NCBI RefSeq assembly: GCF_004138135.1
Contig: NZ_RYFD01000031.1
Span: 1-51,083 of the forward strand
Direction: 5' to 3'
DNA length: 51,083 bases
Source: Candidatus Oscillochloris fontis
GTDB taxonomy: Bacteria; Chloroflexota; Chloroflexia; Chloroflexales; Chloroflexaceae
The position numbers were made by a program, and so were the translations under genes. Below the pieces are notes generated by a model that ran no database searches, had not been told where the DNA came from, and worked only from the letters and a program-made list of their open reading frames with translations. This document shows, one piece after another, positions 1-9,545 of the stretch. How positions within the stretch are numbered: position 1 is the stretch's first letter; every line of letters begins with the position of its first letter.

Positions 1-206
1 CCAGCCATACCACACCGGAGGTCTTTGGTCAACCTCCCAGACCTGCTATGAACCAATTTTCAACTAGCACAACCCCCCAGTAAGAACGATCAATGCGAAA
101 TCAATATGATACGCTACTGACGTAGATACAGTGCTCATCTATCTAGTCTCCATAGTATTGCTTACCCGTCACGCTAGATCATGGAACAACGATTTACCCC
201 GTAAAA

Positions 207-273
207 GTGATGAATATTTGGAACAACACAGATCAGACATAAGACCAAACCGCTCGTACCAAATATTCATCAC
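207..273 (-). terminator. Long-loop hairpin after the polysaccharide operon
   Basis: A perfect 15-bp inverted repeat (207-221 GTGATGAATATTTGG, 259-273 its complement) has a 37-nt loop. Read on the minus strand, the second arm is followed by TTTTA, so it resembles an intrinsic terminator 15 nt past the aminotransferase stop. The loop is longer than usual. The rest of 1-288 shows no coding sequence. Confidence 0.5.
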
Positions 274-288
274 CATTATCGCAGTAAC

Positions 289-1392
289 TTACGCAGGATG
301 ATACCAAGATCGTAGGGCTGCAATTACATGATCTTGCAATTCTGGGGGTAATTCAGGGTACATCGGCAACGAGAGCACCTCCCGCGCCGCCGCCTCGGAG
401 TGCGGGAAGTCGCCCTCCTTGTGGCCAAGTTCGGCAAACGCCTTCTGGAGATGCACCGGGATGGGGTAATGAATACCCGTACTCACCCCGTGGTCATGCA
501 GGAAGGTTTGGAGTTGGTCGCGGCGGGCCTCGCGGATGGCGTAGATGTGGTAAACGTGGCGACGTTCGGGGAGTGCGGTAGGGGTTGCGATCCCCAAGGC
601 GGGCAACTGCGCATCATAGCGTGCCGCCACCGCCCGGCGCGCCTCAGTCCATGCCTCAATGTACTGCATCTTCACCTTGAGTACCGCGCCCTGCACACCC
701 TCTAGGCGGTAGTTATAGCCCTTGAGATCGTGGTAGTACTTGCGCTCCGCGCCCCAATCGCGCAGCATGCGGATGGTACGCGCAAACTCCGGGTTATTGG
801 TCGTCACCGCGCCACCCTCGCCATACGCGCCCAGGTTCTTGCCGGGGTAGAAGCTGAAGCAGCCCAGATCCCCAATACTCCCCACGCGCTGGCCACGGTA
901 CTCAGCCCCATGCGCCTGGGCAGCATCCTCGATCACCACCAGATTATGGCGGCGGGCGATCTCCATAATCGGGGCCATCTCCGCCGGCTGGCCGTAGAGG
1001 TGGACGGGGAGGATCGCCTTGGTACGCGGCGTAATCGCAGCCTCAATCTTGGCCGGATCTATCGTGAACGAGACCGGGTCAATATCCACAAAGACCGGCG
1101 TTGCGCCGGTGTAGTCAATTGCCGAGACGGTGGCAATGAAGGTGAAGGGGGTAGTAATGACCTCATCCCCACGCCCGATTCCCGCCGCGAGCAGCGCCAG
1201 GTGCAGCGCACTCGTGCCGGTATTCACCCCCATCACATAACTAGTCTGGGTATAGGCGGCAAAAAGCTCCTCAAAGGCAGCAACCTCTTTCCCCAACACA
1301 AACTGGGTACTCTCCAACAGACTCAGCACCGCCGCATCAACCTCGGCCTTGATCGAGAGATACTGCGCCTTCAGGTCAACAAAAGGAACCAT
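289..1392 (-). CDS. DegT/DnrJ/EryC1/StrS-family sugar aminotransferase (WbpE/WlbC-like)
   Basis: PLP-dependent enzyme expected to transfer an amino group onto a nucleotide-linked keto sugar in the cytoplasm. The fold-type I pattern is clear: [10 protein letters not shown] near the N-terminus, EDAAQAHGA with the cofactor-ring Asp at about residue 156, and [15 protein letters not shown] with the Schiff-base Lys at about 185. The frame is open upstream, but I start at MVPFVDLK (1392) because AGGAGG lies 6 nt before that ATG and family members begin this way. The result is 367 residues, typical length. It lies 28 nt downstream of the oxidoreductase and follows an acetyltransferase, the WbpD-WbpB-WbpE set that makes 2,3-diacetamido sugars. 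The exact sugar is inferred and not shown. Confidence 0.9.
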   Translation of the reverse strand: MVPFVDLKAQYLSIKAEVDAAVLSLLESTQFVLGKEVAAFEELFAAYTQTSYVMGVNTGTSALHLALLAAGIGRGDEVITTPFTFIATVSAIDYTGATPVFVDIDPVSFTIDPAKIEAAITPRTKAILPVHLYGQPAEMAPIMEIARRHNLVVIEDAAQAHGAEYRGQRVGSIGDLGCFSFYPGKNLGAYGEGGAVTTNNPEFARTIRMLRDWGAERKYYHDLKGYNYRLEGVQGAVLKVKMQYIEAWTEARRAVAARYDAQLPALGIATPTALPERRHVYHIYAIREARRDQLQTFLHDHGVSTGIHYPIPVHLQKAFAELGHKEGDFPHSEAAAREVLSLPMYPELPPELQDHVIAALRSWYHPA

Positions 1393-1420
1393 CGAAGCCT
1401 CCTGAGTCGTCCGGCTGATT

Positions 1421-2428
1421 TCAGATTGCGACCGGCTGACCATGATTGGCCATCGAACGGGAAGCCGCCTCTAAGATGCGCACCACCCGCAGCCCCGCCG
1501 CACCACTTGAGAGGGGTGTTGCCCCACTGTGGATACACTCGACGAAGTGTTCGGCCTCAATCTTCAGCGCCTCAATGTTATCGAGCCGGGGTGCCCACAT
1601 ATCACCGGTGCGGTAGCCGACATGGCGCTGGTAGATCTCATCTTCCTCGTGGCTAACGATGATGCCCTTATCGTAGATTTTGACCTTCTCACTCATCTCC
1701 ATGTCGTCATAGACGATCATCTTCTCCGAGCCACCAATCAGGGTCTGACGGATCTTGACCGGAGCCAGCCAATTGACGTGGAAATGGGCGATCAGGCTCT
1801 GCTCGAAGAAACAGGTCAGATAGGCCATATTCTCCGGGCGACCGGGCACATGCGCCATGCCCGTGGCGGCAACCATTTGGGGGCTACGCCCGATCAAAAA
1901 ATCCATGATCGAGAGATCATGGACGGCGAGATCCCACAACACACTCACGTCGCTCTGGAAGAGACCGAGATTCACCCGCACCGAATCGTAGTAGTAGAGA
2001 TCGCCCAAAGAGCCATTCTCGATCAACTCCTTAATCTTACGCACCGAACTGGTGTAGATAAAGGTATGATCAACCATCAGGGTCAAGTTGCGTCGCGCAG
2101 CCTCGGCGACCAACTGCTCACCCTCGGCCACGGTGGCCGCAAAGGGCTTCTCGACAAAGACATGCTTCCCGGCCTCCAGAGCACGCATAGCCAAGGGGAA
2201 GTGCGAAGAGACTGGGGTTGCAACAGCGACCGCATGCACCTGGGGGCTGCTCAACATCGCATCCACATCGGCATAGGTCGTCACCGCCGGGTAGAGCTTC
2301 TCAACCAGAGCGCGGCGTTCTTCACGCTGATCACACACGGCAACCACCTGCGCCCCACGTGCCTGCGAGAAGTTGCGAACAAGGTTCGGTCCCCAATAGC
2401 CATAGCCGATCACACCAATACCTAGCAT
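1421..2428 (-). CDS. Gfo/Idh/MocA-family oxidoreductase (WbpB-like)
   Basis: NAD(P)-dependent sugar dehydrogenase, 335 residues. The Rossmann glycine motif is [11 protein letters not shown] at the N-terminus. The family EKP signature appears as [15 protein letters not shown] around residues 89-103, and a [10 protein letters not shown] segment supplies the usual catalytic-site His/Asp region. In the WbpB pathway this enzyme oxidises UDP-N-acetylglucosaminuronate at C3 so that the neighbouring aminotransferase can act. That assignment rests on gene order (acetyltransferase, oxidoreductase, aminotransferase) and is an inference. AAAGGA precedes the ATG. It is part of the long minus-strand operon. 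Confidence 0.88.
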   Translation of the reverse strand: MLGIGVIGYGYWGPNLVRNFSQARGAQVVAVCDQREERRALVEKLYPAVTTYADVDAMLSSPQVHAVAVATPVSSHFPLAMRALEAGKHVFVEKPFAATVAEGEQLVAEAARRNLTLMVDHTFIYTSSVRKIKELIENGSLGDLYYYDSVRVNLGLFQSDVSVLWDLAVHDLSIMDFLIGRSPQMVAATGMAHVPGRPENMAYLTCFFEQSLIAHFHVNWLAPVKIRQTLIGGSEKMIVYDDMEMSEKVKIYDKGIIVSHEEDEIYQRHVGYRTGDMWAPRLDNIEALKIEAEHFVECIHSGATPLSSGAAGLRVVRILEAASRSMANHGQPVAI

Positions 2429-2508
2429 GGAGATGTTCCTTTGGCTCTACGGGTGTCGGGTCAACCCCATCGGTGACCCTGACAGTCAACACCATCCTCT
2501 CTGTCAAG

Positions 2509-3063
2509 CTACATTGCCCCTTCTTGCACACTGAGTTGCGCAGCCTCTTCGGCTGAAGCGCAGCGCACCCCGGTTGCACTCACATACCCAATCAGGCGGG
2601 CCGGGTTGCCAACCACCAAGCCAAAATCGGGCACATCCTTGGTTACGACCGACCCCGATCCCACCATCGCCCAGCGCCCAACCGTCACCCCGGTCACAAT
2701 CACTGCCCCGGCACCGATGGCGGCTCCATACCGAATATGAGTCTTGCCCACATGCCAATCGGTGGCGCTCTTCAAGCTGCCATCCGGGTTGATCGCCCGT
2801 GGCAACTTGTCATTGGTGAAGATGACATGTGGGCCGATAAAGACCCCATCCTCAACCGTCAGGCCGACATAGAGCGAGGCATTATTCTGAATTTTGACGT
2901 TGTCACCAATAGTTACGTCAAATTCGATGTACGAGTTACGGCCAATGATACAGTTGCAGCCAATCGTGGCCCGCTCACGGATCTGGACATTCGCCCACAC
3001 TCGCGTGCCCGCACCAATCACCGCTTGTGCAGAGACATCCGCCGTTGGATGGATCGTCGCCAT
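2509..3063 (-). CDS. Left-handed beta-helix acetyltransferase (WbpD-like)
   Basis: A 184-residue hexapeptide-repeat protein starting MATIHPTADVSAQAVIGAG and continuing with isoleucine/valine-spaced hexads (TIGDNVKIQNN, DGVFIGPHVIFTND, AAIGAGAVIVTGV). The segment GPHVIFTNDKLPRA is characteristic of the WbpD/WlbB and sugar N-acetyltransferase group, where the His is the general base. Expected role: acetyl-CoA-dependent N-acetylation of the 3-amino group made by the oxidoreductase/aminotransferase pair downstream. The start is supported by GAAAGG upstream. The 116-bp gap to the flippase gene shows no other feature. Confidence 0.88.
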   Translation of the reverse strand: MATIHPTADVSAQAVIGAGTRVWANVQIRERATIGCNCIIGRNSYIEFDVTIGDNVKIQNNASLYVGLTVEDGVFIGPHVIFTNDKLPRAINPDGSLKSATDWHVGKTHIRYGAAIGAGAVIVTGVTVGRWAMVGSGSVVTKDVPDFGLVVGNPARLIGYVSATGVRCASAEEAAQLSVQEGAM

Positions 3064-3179
3064 GCGCTACCTTTCGCCAGCATTGCCGAAGATCAGATTC
3101 GACAATAACGCATTATGCTCCATTGGTATCTTAACAAAGATAGCGCGAAAAATTAAGCCCCAATAGGTAAAAATACGCT

Positions 3180-4643
3180 CTAATTCCGTCGCAATCGGCC
3201 TACAACGCTCATCAGCCCCTGACGAATGACCTCCATATCCTGCTGTGGGATAATCCGCAGCCCCAATACAGCAGCGACATAGGTTATCGCAGCGACGATG
3301 ATCGAGAGGAACATCCAGTCGGTACGCAGCCACCAACTCGTGGCCATCATCAACAGGCCCGCGCAGAGGGTAAGGATGCTTGAGCGTACATTCGACCAAC
3401 CCAATGTGTTGCGGGGAAGGAGGAAAATCGCCGTCACCACCATGCCGCACTCGGTAATCAAGAAGCCTAGTACCCCCCCTAACGCCCCGTTCTGATAGGT
3501 CGCGTGGGTCCACGGCACCAGCCACAGGTCCAGCGGCAGCGTAACCACAATCGCCACGAACATGACAATATTCCACGATCCCGTTCGATCCACCGAAATG
3601 AGCAACTGGCCCAGAATCGTATTCAGGTAGGTGAAGATCAGCACCACCCCCAGCAGCATCAGAATCGGGCCACTCTGATAAAACTCCGGGCCATAAAGCA
3701 GATCAACAAAGGGCTGACCGATCACCACTAAGCCTAAACCAACCGGCACACTCAGCATGAACATGAGATCAAAGCTGCGCTGGGCGATCAGATTGAGTTT
3801 AGAATCACCCGTCGCATAGCTGCGCGCCATCGAAGGGAAGATCACCGTCCCAAAGACAACCGGGAGGAACATCAACGTCCCAAACAGGTTCATGGCGGTG
3901 CTATACCAACCCACCGTGCGCATATCTACCAGGGCGGCAATAAAGAGCTTGTCAATCTGTTGGTAGACGGTCATCGCAAGGGCAGAGATGAGGTAGACCC
4001 ATGACTGCATGAGCATGGTGGTGATACCAGCAAAGCGAAATTGGAGACGGAGGGGGTAGAGACGTTGGATAGCCACAAACATAATCGCACAGAGGACAAT
4101 CGTGGCGAGGATGTTAATTGAGATGACAATGTAGAGTCCTGCATCCAAAACAATCAGGAGCAGACTGCCTCCAGTCAGCACTACTTTAGCGGCAATATTG
4201 GCAATCGAGATAAACTCCATCCGTTCTAACCCAATCAGCACCGCTGTAAACACCCCCGAATAGGCCATAAAGAGAAACGAGGCTCCCTCAATCGCCAAGA
4301 CCCAATTGGCAGTTGCATCGTAGCCCATGATCCAGGAATAGAGCGCCACGACTCCCGATGTGATCACAAAGAGGATGCTCCGAATAAGCAAGCTGGTCAG
4401 CATCAGATCCACCGTCATGGTGGGATCACGAGCAACACTCTTGGTGAGGTGGGTATCCATCCCAAACGAGATGAAGACCTGCCCGATTAACCAGATCGAG
4501 GTCGCAATCGCCACCACCCCGATAAGATCAGCCCCAAGATAGCGGGGAAGAAAGATTGCCAAGATGAACGATAGCGCCCAGGTGGTAATCTGCGAGGCCA
4601 TCATCACACTGACATTTTTGGCAATCGTTCTTCCACTGATCAT
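3180..4643 (-). CDS. Wzx-type polysaccharide flippase
   Basis: A multi-pass membrane protein of 487 residues with roughly 12-14 hydrophobic segments and the N-terminus of the polysaccharide-transport/MATE superfamily (ITTWALSFILAIFLPRYLGA). Such proteins flip undecaprenyl-linked repeat units across the cytoplasmic membrane. An upstream ATG at 4667 is in frame, but AAAGGA sits 7 nt before the ATG at 4643, and the upstream one lies inside a hairpin, so I choose 4643. Neighbours are a Wzy-like polymerase and Wzz-like regulator upstream and repeat-unit sugar enzymes downstream, which fits a Wzx/Wzy pathway. Confidence 0.88.
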   Translation of the reverse strand: MISGRTIAKNVSVMMASQITTWALSFILAIFLPRYLGADLIGVVAIATSIWLIGQVFISFGMDTHLTKSVARDPTMTVDLMLTSLLIRSILFVITSGVVALYSWIMGYDATANWVLAIEGASFLFMAYSGVFTAVLIGLERMEFISIANIAAKVVLTGGSLLLIVLDAGLYIVISINILATIVLCAIMFVAIQRLYPLRLQFRFAGITTMLMQSWVYLISALAMTVYQQIDKLFIAALVDMRTVGWYSTAMNLFGTLMFLPVVFGTVIFPSMARSYATGDSKLNLIAQRSFDLMFMLSVPVGLGLVVIGQPFVDLLYGPEFYQSGPILMLLGVVLIFTYLNTILGQLLISVDRTGSWNIVMFVAIVVTLPLDLWLVPWTHATYQNGALGGVLGFLITECGMVVTAIFLLPRNTLGWSNVRSSILTLCAGLLMMATSWWLRTDWMFLSIIVAAITYVAAVLGLRIIPQQDMEVIRQGLMSVVGRLRRN

Positions 4644-4655
4644 GAATTGTTCCTT

Positions 4656-4700
4656 TTTTTCGCTCATGTTGGCGACGAAGCCGCCAACATGAGCGAAAAA
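4656..4700. repeat. 19-bp inverted repeat in the flippase leader
   Basis: Arms 4656-4674 and 4682-4700 are perfect complements (TTTTTCGCTCATGTTGGCG) around a 7-nt loop. It lies between the lipoprotein stop and the flippase ribosome-binding site, so it would form a strong hairpin in the operon mRNA. On the minus strand the second arm ends in A residues, not U, so it does not look like a normal terminator. It could protect or process mRNA ends. Confidence 0.75.
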
Positions 4701-4744
4701 GAATTCTTTGGAGGAGGCGTAACGTAGGTCACCAACATGCTAAT

Positions 4745-5560
4745 CTAGCGTTCTGGGAGCAGCAGCAGACTCACCTGATCGACATAGAAGGTTGGTACCG
4801 ACGCACGATCCGTCTTGAGATAGAACCCCGTCACATACTTGTAGGTCGGGTCATAGAGCAGACTATCCAACCAAACCGTCACCTCAACCGATTTTTTGGC
4901 CGGAATGGCGGTGTTGATACCAAGAAAGGACAGCCGGGTTTCAGAAAAGATCGGCTCATTATCCGTCACCCGGCCATCAAACTGTACTGAGGTATCATTG
5001 TCCACCCAATAGGGCTTCGCATTACTCCCCACTACTGCAACCGTCAACGCATCATTATTGATCGCCAGCGGCCCACCGCTGAGATAGAAGCGAACACCCT
5101 GCACCCGTGAGCGCAGAAACATCTGTTTGGCGGTTGGCTTGAGCGTGAAATAGAGCGTCCCGGTGGTATAGAGCGATTTGGCCTTGATCGAATAGCGGCC
5201 ATTTTGTACATAGGCACGGTTAAGCAGATCAATCTCGGTCTGAAAACTCTGCTCAAGCGACCAATCCGCACTGAGGCTATCACCATAGACCGGCACCACC
5301 ACTAGTTTATCCTCACCCAGCGCCGTATTGGTCGCTTGGGCAATCGCGGTCGCATTCGGGCGGGTGATCGGGATCGGTGACGATTCGGTCACCAACACAG
5401 GGGTAGGCAAGGCGTCAGGAGTGACAAAGAGCGATGAGAGGGTTGGAGCAGGTAGAGGTGTAACTGTTTGAGTTGGGGGCTCTCCACAAGCTACTAAACT
5501 AAGTAAGAGGAATAACCCGATAAACTGGAATGTACGCCAAGGATGAGGTATGGGATGCAT
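4745..5560 (-). CDS. Lipoprotein of unknown function in the polysaccharide operon
   Basis: 271 residues. A type II signal peptide is evident: hydrophobic FIGLFLLLSLVAC with the lipobox cysteine at about residue 25, then a Pro/Thr-rich linker to about residue 75. The mature part is beta-rich (for example YFTLKPTAKQMFLRSRVQGV and a C-terminal VDQVSLLLLPER), resembling a carbohydrate-binding-type jelly roll, though I cannot assign a family. It lies 9 nt downstream of the Wzy-like gene with AAGG before the ATG. A cell-surface, extracytoplasmic role in handling the exported polymer is an inference from position. Confidence 0.8.
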   Translation of the reverse strand: MHPIPHPWRTFQFIGLFLLLSLVACGEPPTQTVTPLPAPTLSSLFVTPDALPTPVLVTESSPIPITRPNATAIAQATNTALGEDKLVVVPVYGDSLSADWSLEQSFQTEIDLLNRAYVQNGRYSIKAKSLYTTGTLYFTLKPTAKQMFLRSRVQGVRFYLSGGPLAINNDALTVAVVGSNAKPYWVDNDTSVQFDGRVTDNEPIFSETRLSFLGINTAIPAKKSVEVTVWLDSLLYDPTYKYVTGFYLKTDRASVPTFYVDQVSLLLLPER

Positions 5561-5569
5561 GGGAAAACC

Positions 5570-7246
5570 TTATTGATCAGTAGCGTGTGCGGCACGTTCC
5601 TTCGCCCGATCCATCTGCGCCGCACGGTAGGCAGGTACGGGCCAGGGCCAAACCTTAGGGGAAGGATAAGGTGGAATAACCCCCGTATCAGGTACCCAAG
5701 GCCAGCGTTTGGATGGGGGGAGATCATGGGCGGGAACCCAAGGCCAGCGGGACACCGGGACGGGAAGTGTGCGCTGCGAGATGGGATCAAGCGCATTGAT
5801 CAGCCCCATCATCGTGCCCACAAAGGTCATACTAATCACTTCCCATGACATGTCGGCATAGGCATAGGTAAAGTGCATCAAGACATAGAGCGTCGCGGTC
5901 AGCGCTACCGCTCGTAAGGGGCCAGCAGGCATATTCCAGACCGCTCGCCCACCGACAATCATGGTCATACCCGTGAGTAAGAGCATGGAGAAGAAGGCTC
6001 CCACCCCAGCCTGCATCCAGATCCACATGATTGAGTTGTGGGTAATGTACTCCCACCAGATAAAGAAACTGATGTCAGGCATCGGGACGACCATATAAAA
6101 CTTATTCCCAAACCCAATCCCAAAGAGAGGCGATGCCTTGATATTGAACATCGTATTGACATTCTCAATATCACGATAGATATTCGAGGCCGCATCGCGG
6201 GCAGTTGGTTGGCCAATAACTGAACGCACAGCACGAGCCAGAATCCCGATTGCGCCAGTATTATTCCAAAACGCCGCGAGATAGACCAAAAAGACCCCTG
6301 CCCCACTGGGTACAAGGGTAAAAAAGAGTTTCCGATTCTCACGATAGAGCATACTGAGTACCACCATCACCCCTAACCCTAAGGTCAAGAAACTCGCTCG
6401 GCGCTGGTTGGCAAAGAAACTGTAGAGAACAAACGGAGCCAGCATGGGCAAAATCAAGCGTTTGAGTGCTGAGTCATGGTAAAACCAGACCGTAATCAAG
6501 AGCATGAAGAAGGCATTGAATTGGATTGACATGGAGTGTTCGGCAATCCGCTCCACTCCACTCAAGTCCCAATTCAACTGAGTTGCCACATGAACAATGC
6601 CCATAATCCCCTTGTAACCCAGCGCAATCACCATCAACCACATCATGCGATTGACGTGTACTGAGGTCAGGATCAGGTTGCCAGTCAGAATCAACATGAC
6701 GGGGAGGTAGTAGATCGAACGCACCTCCCACAGTGCAATCGAGAGCACCCCACCACGAGAGATTCCATACACCAATCCGAGGGTAATAAAACCCGCAAAG
6801 AGCATGGCAGGGATCAGAATCGGGCCAACATAGAAACTAAACTTACGTTCCATGGCCATCCGGCCAAACCAGACAAACAGAGTCAGAGCAATATAGCTCT
6901 CCAACGGGCTAAGGTTGACCGACCCATGCAGATACATGAGTGATTCGCCACTGGAGAAATTTTTGGTAAAGGGGTACCAGTAGAGCATAGCCTGATCCCC
7001 CATCAAGGTGAGAAAGAGGATCAGATAGACTCCATAACGCGGATTGTAGAAAATTGCCACCATACCCATGAGGTAGATGATCCATGCGATCATAGACCAC
7101 GAGGGTCCTTGGGTATGCATAAACAGCAGCAGCATCCCAGTGGTCGCGATCAAGCCCACATACATGAGCCACCAGATCAACTGTGAGCGACGCTGAACAT
7201 CATCAACCGAAGGTATGTGTTTGGCGAGAAAGGCATCAACAGCCAT
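5570..7246 (-). CDS. O-antigen polymerase/ligase-type membrane protein (Wzy-like)
   Basis: About 558 residues with around a dozen transmembrane segments, a large extracytoplasmic loop near the middle (FWNNTGAIGILARAVRSVIG onward) and the late HNSIMWIWMQAG segment typical of Wzy_C/O-antigen ligase proteins. Expected to polymerise or ligate undecaprenyl-linked units at the outer face of the membrane. The frame extends to 7366, but I start at MAVDAFLAKH (7246): its ATG lies 1 nt after the stop of the small upstream gene, which suggests translational coupling. The C-terminus carries a repetitive Trp/Pro tail (RWPWVP, KRWPWVP, KVWPWPVP), unusual for the family. Confidence 0.82.
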   Translation of the reverse strand: MAVDAFLAKHIPSVDDVQRRSQLIWWLMYVGLIATTGMLLLFMHTQGPSWSMIAWIIYLMGMVAIFYNPRYGVYLILFLTLMGDQAMLYWYPFTKNFSSGESLMYLHGSVNLSPLESYIALTLFVWFGRMAMERKFSFYVGPILIPAMLFAGFITLGLVYGISRGGVLSIALWEVRSIYYLPVMLILTGNLILTSVHVNRMMWLMVIALGYKGIMGIVHVATQLNWDLSGVERIAEHSMSIQFNAFFMLLITVWFYHDSALKRLILPMLAPFVLYSFFANQRRASFLTLGLGVMVVLSMLYRENRKLFFTLVPSGAGVFLVYLAAFWNNTGAIGILARAVRSVIGQPTARDAASNIYRDIENVNTMFNIKASPLFGIGFGNKFYMVVPMPDISFFIWWEYITHNSIMWIWMQAGVGAFFSMLLLTGMTMIVGGRAVWNMPAGPLRAVALTATLYVLMHFTYAYADMSWEVISMTFVGTMMGLINALDPISQRTLPVPVSRWPWVPAHDLPPSKRWPWVPDTGVIPPYPSPKVWPWPVPAYRAAQMDRAKERAAHATDQ

Positions 7247-7247
7247 G

Positions 7248-7391
7248 CTAAATCCAGTTGAGGAAGAAATAACCGAAACAGATAAAGAGGCTAAACCCAA
7301 CCAAAAGAATAGACATTGTCCGCATACTAAACCGATTGAGGAGCCAACCCGCATAGAAACAGACAAATAAAAATCCGAGAAAGATCTTCAT
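7248..7391 (-). CDS. Small membrane protein, 47 residues
   Basis: This short gene begins at 7391, preceded by an excellent ribosome-binding site (GGAGGAGG, 5 nt before ATG). It encodes MKIFLGFLFVCFYAGW followed by a short basic loop (LLNRFSMRT) and a second hydrophobic stretch (MSILLVGFSLFICFGYFF), so two membrane segments are predicted. It ends TAG, and one base later the ATG of the Wzy-like gene begins, implying coupled translation. No family is recognised. It may be a small subunit or stabiliser of the polymerase or of the Wzz/kinase pair. Being in the operon with a strong start makes it a likely real gene. Confidence 0.72.
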   Translation of the reverse strand: MKIFLGFLFVCFYAGWLLNRFSMRTMSILLVGFSLFICFGYFFLNWI

Positions 7392-7409
7392 GCCACCTCC
7401 TCCATCCAA

Positions 7410-8198
7410 TCAATCCTGGGGTACTAGGCTCTGAATCCAATTCGGCATATGGATCCTGACCTTATTTAAAACGATCCCCAGCATGGTAAGGCTCTTCACA
7501 TCATCCAACGCCTGCTGGACGGGAGTAATGGAGGTTGTTCCCTGCTGTGTCACCACAATGCATGCAGAACTGAGCGCCGCTAAGACTATCGCATCACTAG
7601 TTGTGCGCAGGGCTGGCACATCCAACAACAGGTGATCATACTGTTCGGTTAGCCGAGCTATCAGATCGCGCAAACTGGCAGACCGCGCCGTTGCCGGGCG
7701 TCGGCTAATAGGAATATCCCCCGCCGGTAACAGATCCAGGGTGGGAATATTGGTATGGATGATTGCAGCATCCAAGTCGGCTTCGCCCGCCAAAACATGT
7801 TCAATACGCGGATGATCAGGAAGCAGTGGTTCGATAGCTTCAACCGCAGCCTTCTTCTTCTTCTTAGCCAGGGTAAGATCTACCCGCCGTGGATCGAGCA
7901 GATTGATCATACCCGGTGCCCACCAATTGAGTTCAACCACACAGATACGCCGTCCTGTATCACTCGCAATCGTGGCCCCTAAGGCAACTGCCGTATGCGT
8001 TACCCCCTCCCCACGCAAAGCTGCAATCAAAGCAATTCGTGCGGGAAGTTCATTATTCAGAGTCAGATGCGTCGCCATATAACGAAAGCTCTGGATGACA
8101 TCGGGAGCAAAGGTATGCTGGAGCCGCCCATCCAGTGCCGACACTGTTAATACCTGAGACATATCAATCTCAGGTTCTTTCTTACGTTGCTTGGCCAT
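7410..8198 (-). CDS. CpsD/CapB-like ATPase with degenerate nucleotide site
   Basis: 262 residues, aligned by eye with the cytoplasmic BY-kinase/ParA-MinD fold that partners Wzz proteins. The N-terminus has the EAFR-like FAPDVIQSFRYMATHL segment. The expected P-loop is present only as LRGEGVTHT (61-69), with Val where the Walker A lysine should be. The Walker A' stretch reads CVVELNWWAPGM (86-97), lacking the usual Asp residues. Walker B HLLLDVPAL (189-197) is intact. There is no C-terminal tyrosine cluster (ends SLVPQD). It is thus probably a catalytically impaired or purely regulatory partner of the adjacent Wzz protein. Confidence 0.78.
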   Translation of the reverse strand: MAKQRKKEPEIDMSQVLTVSALDGRLQHTFAPDVIQSFRYMATHLTLNNELPARIALIAALRGEGVTHTAVALGATIASDTGRRICVVELNWWAPGMINLLDPRRVDLTLAKKKKKAAVEAIEPLLPDHPRIEHVLAGEADLDAAIIHTNIPTLDLLPAGDIPISRRPATARSASLRDLIARLTEQYDHLLLDVPALRTTSDAIVLAALSSACIVVTQQGTTSITPVQQALDDVKSLTMLGIVLNKVRIHMPNWIQSLVPQD

Positions 8199-8262
8199 AC
8201 TGGCTTTCTATCTCAGGTATACGCATCCCGACCGAGACGAGTAACCGACCGTAGCGTGCGGC

Positions 8263-9324
8263 TCATGTCTGTGGTTGGAGCGTGGCTTCCTCAGTTGCAA
8301 CCAGAGTAGCAATGCTGTTTACCCCAACTTCTGCGGGTACCGCAACCAAAATCGGTTTCGCCATAGGCACCATTGCCAATACGGGCAAACTCAACCCATG
8401 ACGAACATCAATCGGGAAGCGCAGACTACGATCAAGCAATGCACCACCGGCAATCCCGACCACCGAGAGAAAGATTCCTACCACGACAAAGATCGCAAAG
8501 TTCATGATCATCGTCTTGGTGGAAATCTCTGCCACTTGGGGTATTTCGGGCTGATCGATCACCATATAGGTCTGTTTGGTGACACTCTCGGATTGCACTT
8601 GCGAGAGACTCGCGTTTTCAAGGTTATCACGTGCTGCACTAAGTCGTTCCTCTGCCCGCTGCACCGATGCTTGAAGCCGCTCTAGTTCCATGGTTTCTTC
8701 TGGTGGACGATCACCACGCACTGGATTGGGGTTGGCATCCAAGAAATCAATCAGATCATTGCGTGCGTTATCTACGTCTTCCTGGTATGGCACCATCAAT
8801 GCCTCAAAGAACGAGCGCGCCGCCACGCTCTCCTGGTAGCCATTATTGATCTTCCACTGCACATAGGCATCCATGGTCGAAGCGACCAACTGGTAGACAA
8901 TCGTCGGATCATCTCCAGTCGCACTAATATCTAGCAAATTGCTCCCCACCGCCTGAATGGAGATGACCTTACGTGCATAGGTCATCGTCTCATAGACCGA
9001 ATCTGGCCCCAGCGCCATGGAGGCTTCGAGATCGGTCTTCTGGATGACGGTGCGGATGAATGCCTGAGTGCTGATCAACTCATACATCTCGGACACAGTC
9101 GTCTCCGCCGCCGTGGTCCAAAATGAACCGCTCTGACCACTTGAGGTGAGGTCGGCGAGCAGATTCTCCTGTGAGACATACAAGCGTCCCGTTGCAACAT
9201 ACTCAGGAGCCATGTTCAACACAAAGATCACGCCGACAATTGCCGCGATGAGTATCGGGATGATGTTGAGCCAACGATGGCGGAAGAAACTCTCCAGCAA
9301 CCGTAATATGACGATACGTACCAT
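8263..9324 (-). CDS. Wzz-type chain-length determinant / polysaccharide co-polymerase
   Basis: 353 residues with a membrane segment near each end (about 18-38, IIPILIAAIVGVIFVL, and about 285-310, MIMNFAIFVVVGIFLSVVGI) and a periplasmic middle containing an alpha-helical coiled region (ELERLQASVQRAEERLSAAR). This is the Wzz/Wzc N-terminal architecture that sets polymer length with Wzy. It is the first gene of the minus-strand operon, followed by the kinase-like protein, as in split WzcN/WzcC or CpsC/CpsD systems. AAGGTG precedes the ATG. The 221-bp region to the divergent gene at 9546 must hold its promoter, and AT-rich -10-like hexamers occur at 9340-9350. Confidence 0.86.
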   Translation of the reverse strand: MVRIVILRLLESFFRHRWLNIIPILIAAIVGVIFVLNMAPEYVATGRLYVSQENLLADLTSSGQSGSFWTTAAETTVSEMYELISTQAFIRTVIQKTDLEASMALGPDSVYETMTYARKVISIQAVGSNLLDISATGDDPTIVYQLVASTMDAYVQWKINNGYQESVAARSFFEALMVPYQEDVDNARNDLIDFLDANPNPVRGDRPPEETMELERLQASVQRAEERLSAARDNLENASLSQVQSESVTKQTYMVIDQPEIPQVAEISTKTMIMNFAIFVVVGIFLSVVGIAGGALLDRSLRFPIDVRHGLSLPVLAMVPMAKPILVAVPAEVGVNSIATLVATEEATLQPQT

Positions 9325-9545
9325 ACCTGTTTCACCTTCAAGCTATAATAGAATCGTTTCCTCAAAGGACGGAAACATTCGTAGTGCCAGCATACCATAC
9401 TCGCTTCGTAGAGACCGCCAGCGGAGTCGTAGGGTCATCATACCTATAGTAGGTGAATAACGCCTGAATCCATGCGTTGTTGATATAAATGGACATTCAA
9501 CAAGGGTAAGAAAAAGCCCGTGCTCATTATGCTAGTGAGAGGCTT

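Noticed and set aside
730-2425. Long plus-strand open frames of about 300 codons opposite the aminotransferase and oxidoreductase genes
   Set aside because: They are antisense to strongly recognisable enzymes, have odd Arg/His-rich composition and no ribosome-binding sites.
4644-4667. Earlier ATG for the flippase gene
   Set aside because: It lies inside a 19-bp hairpin without a ribosome-binding site. The ATG at 4643 has AAAGGA well placed.
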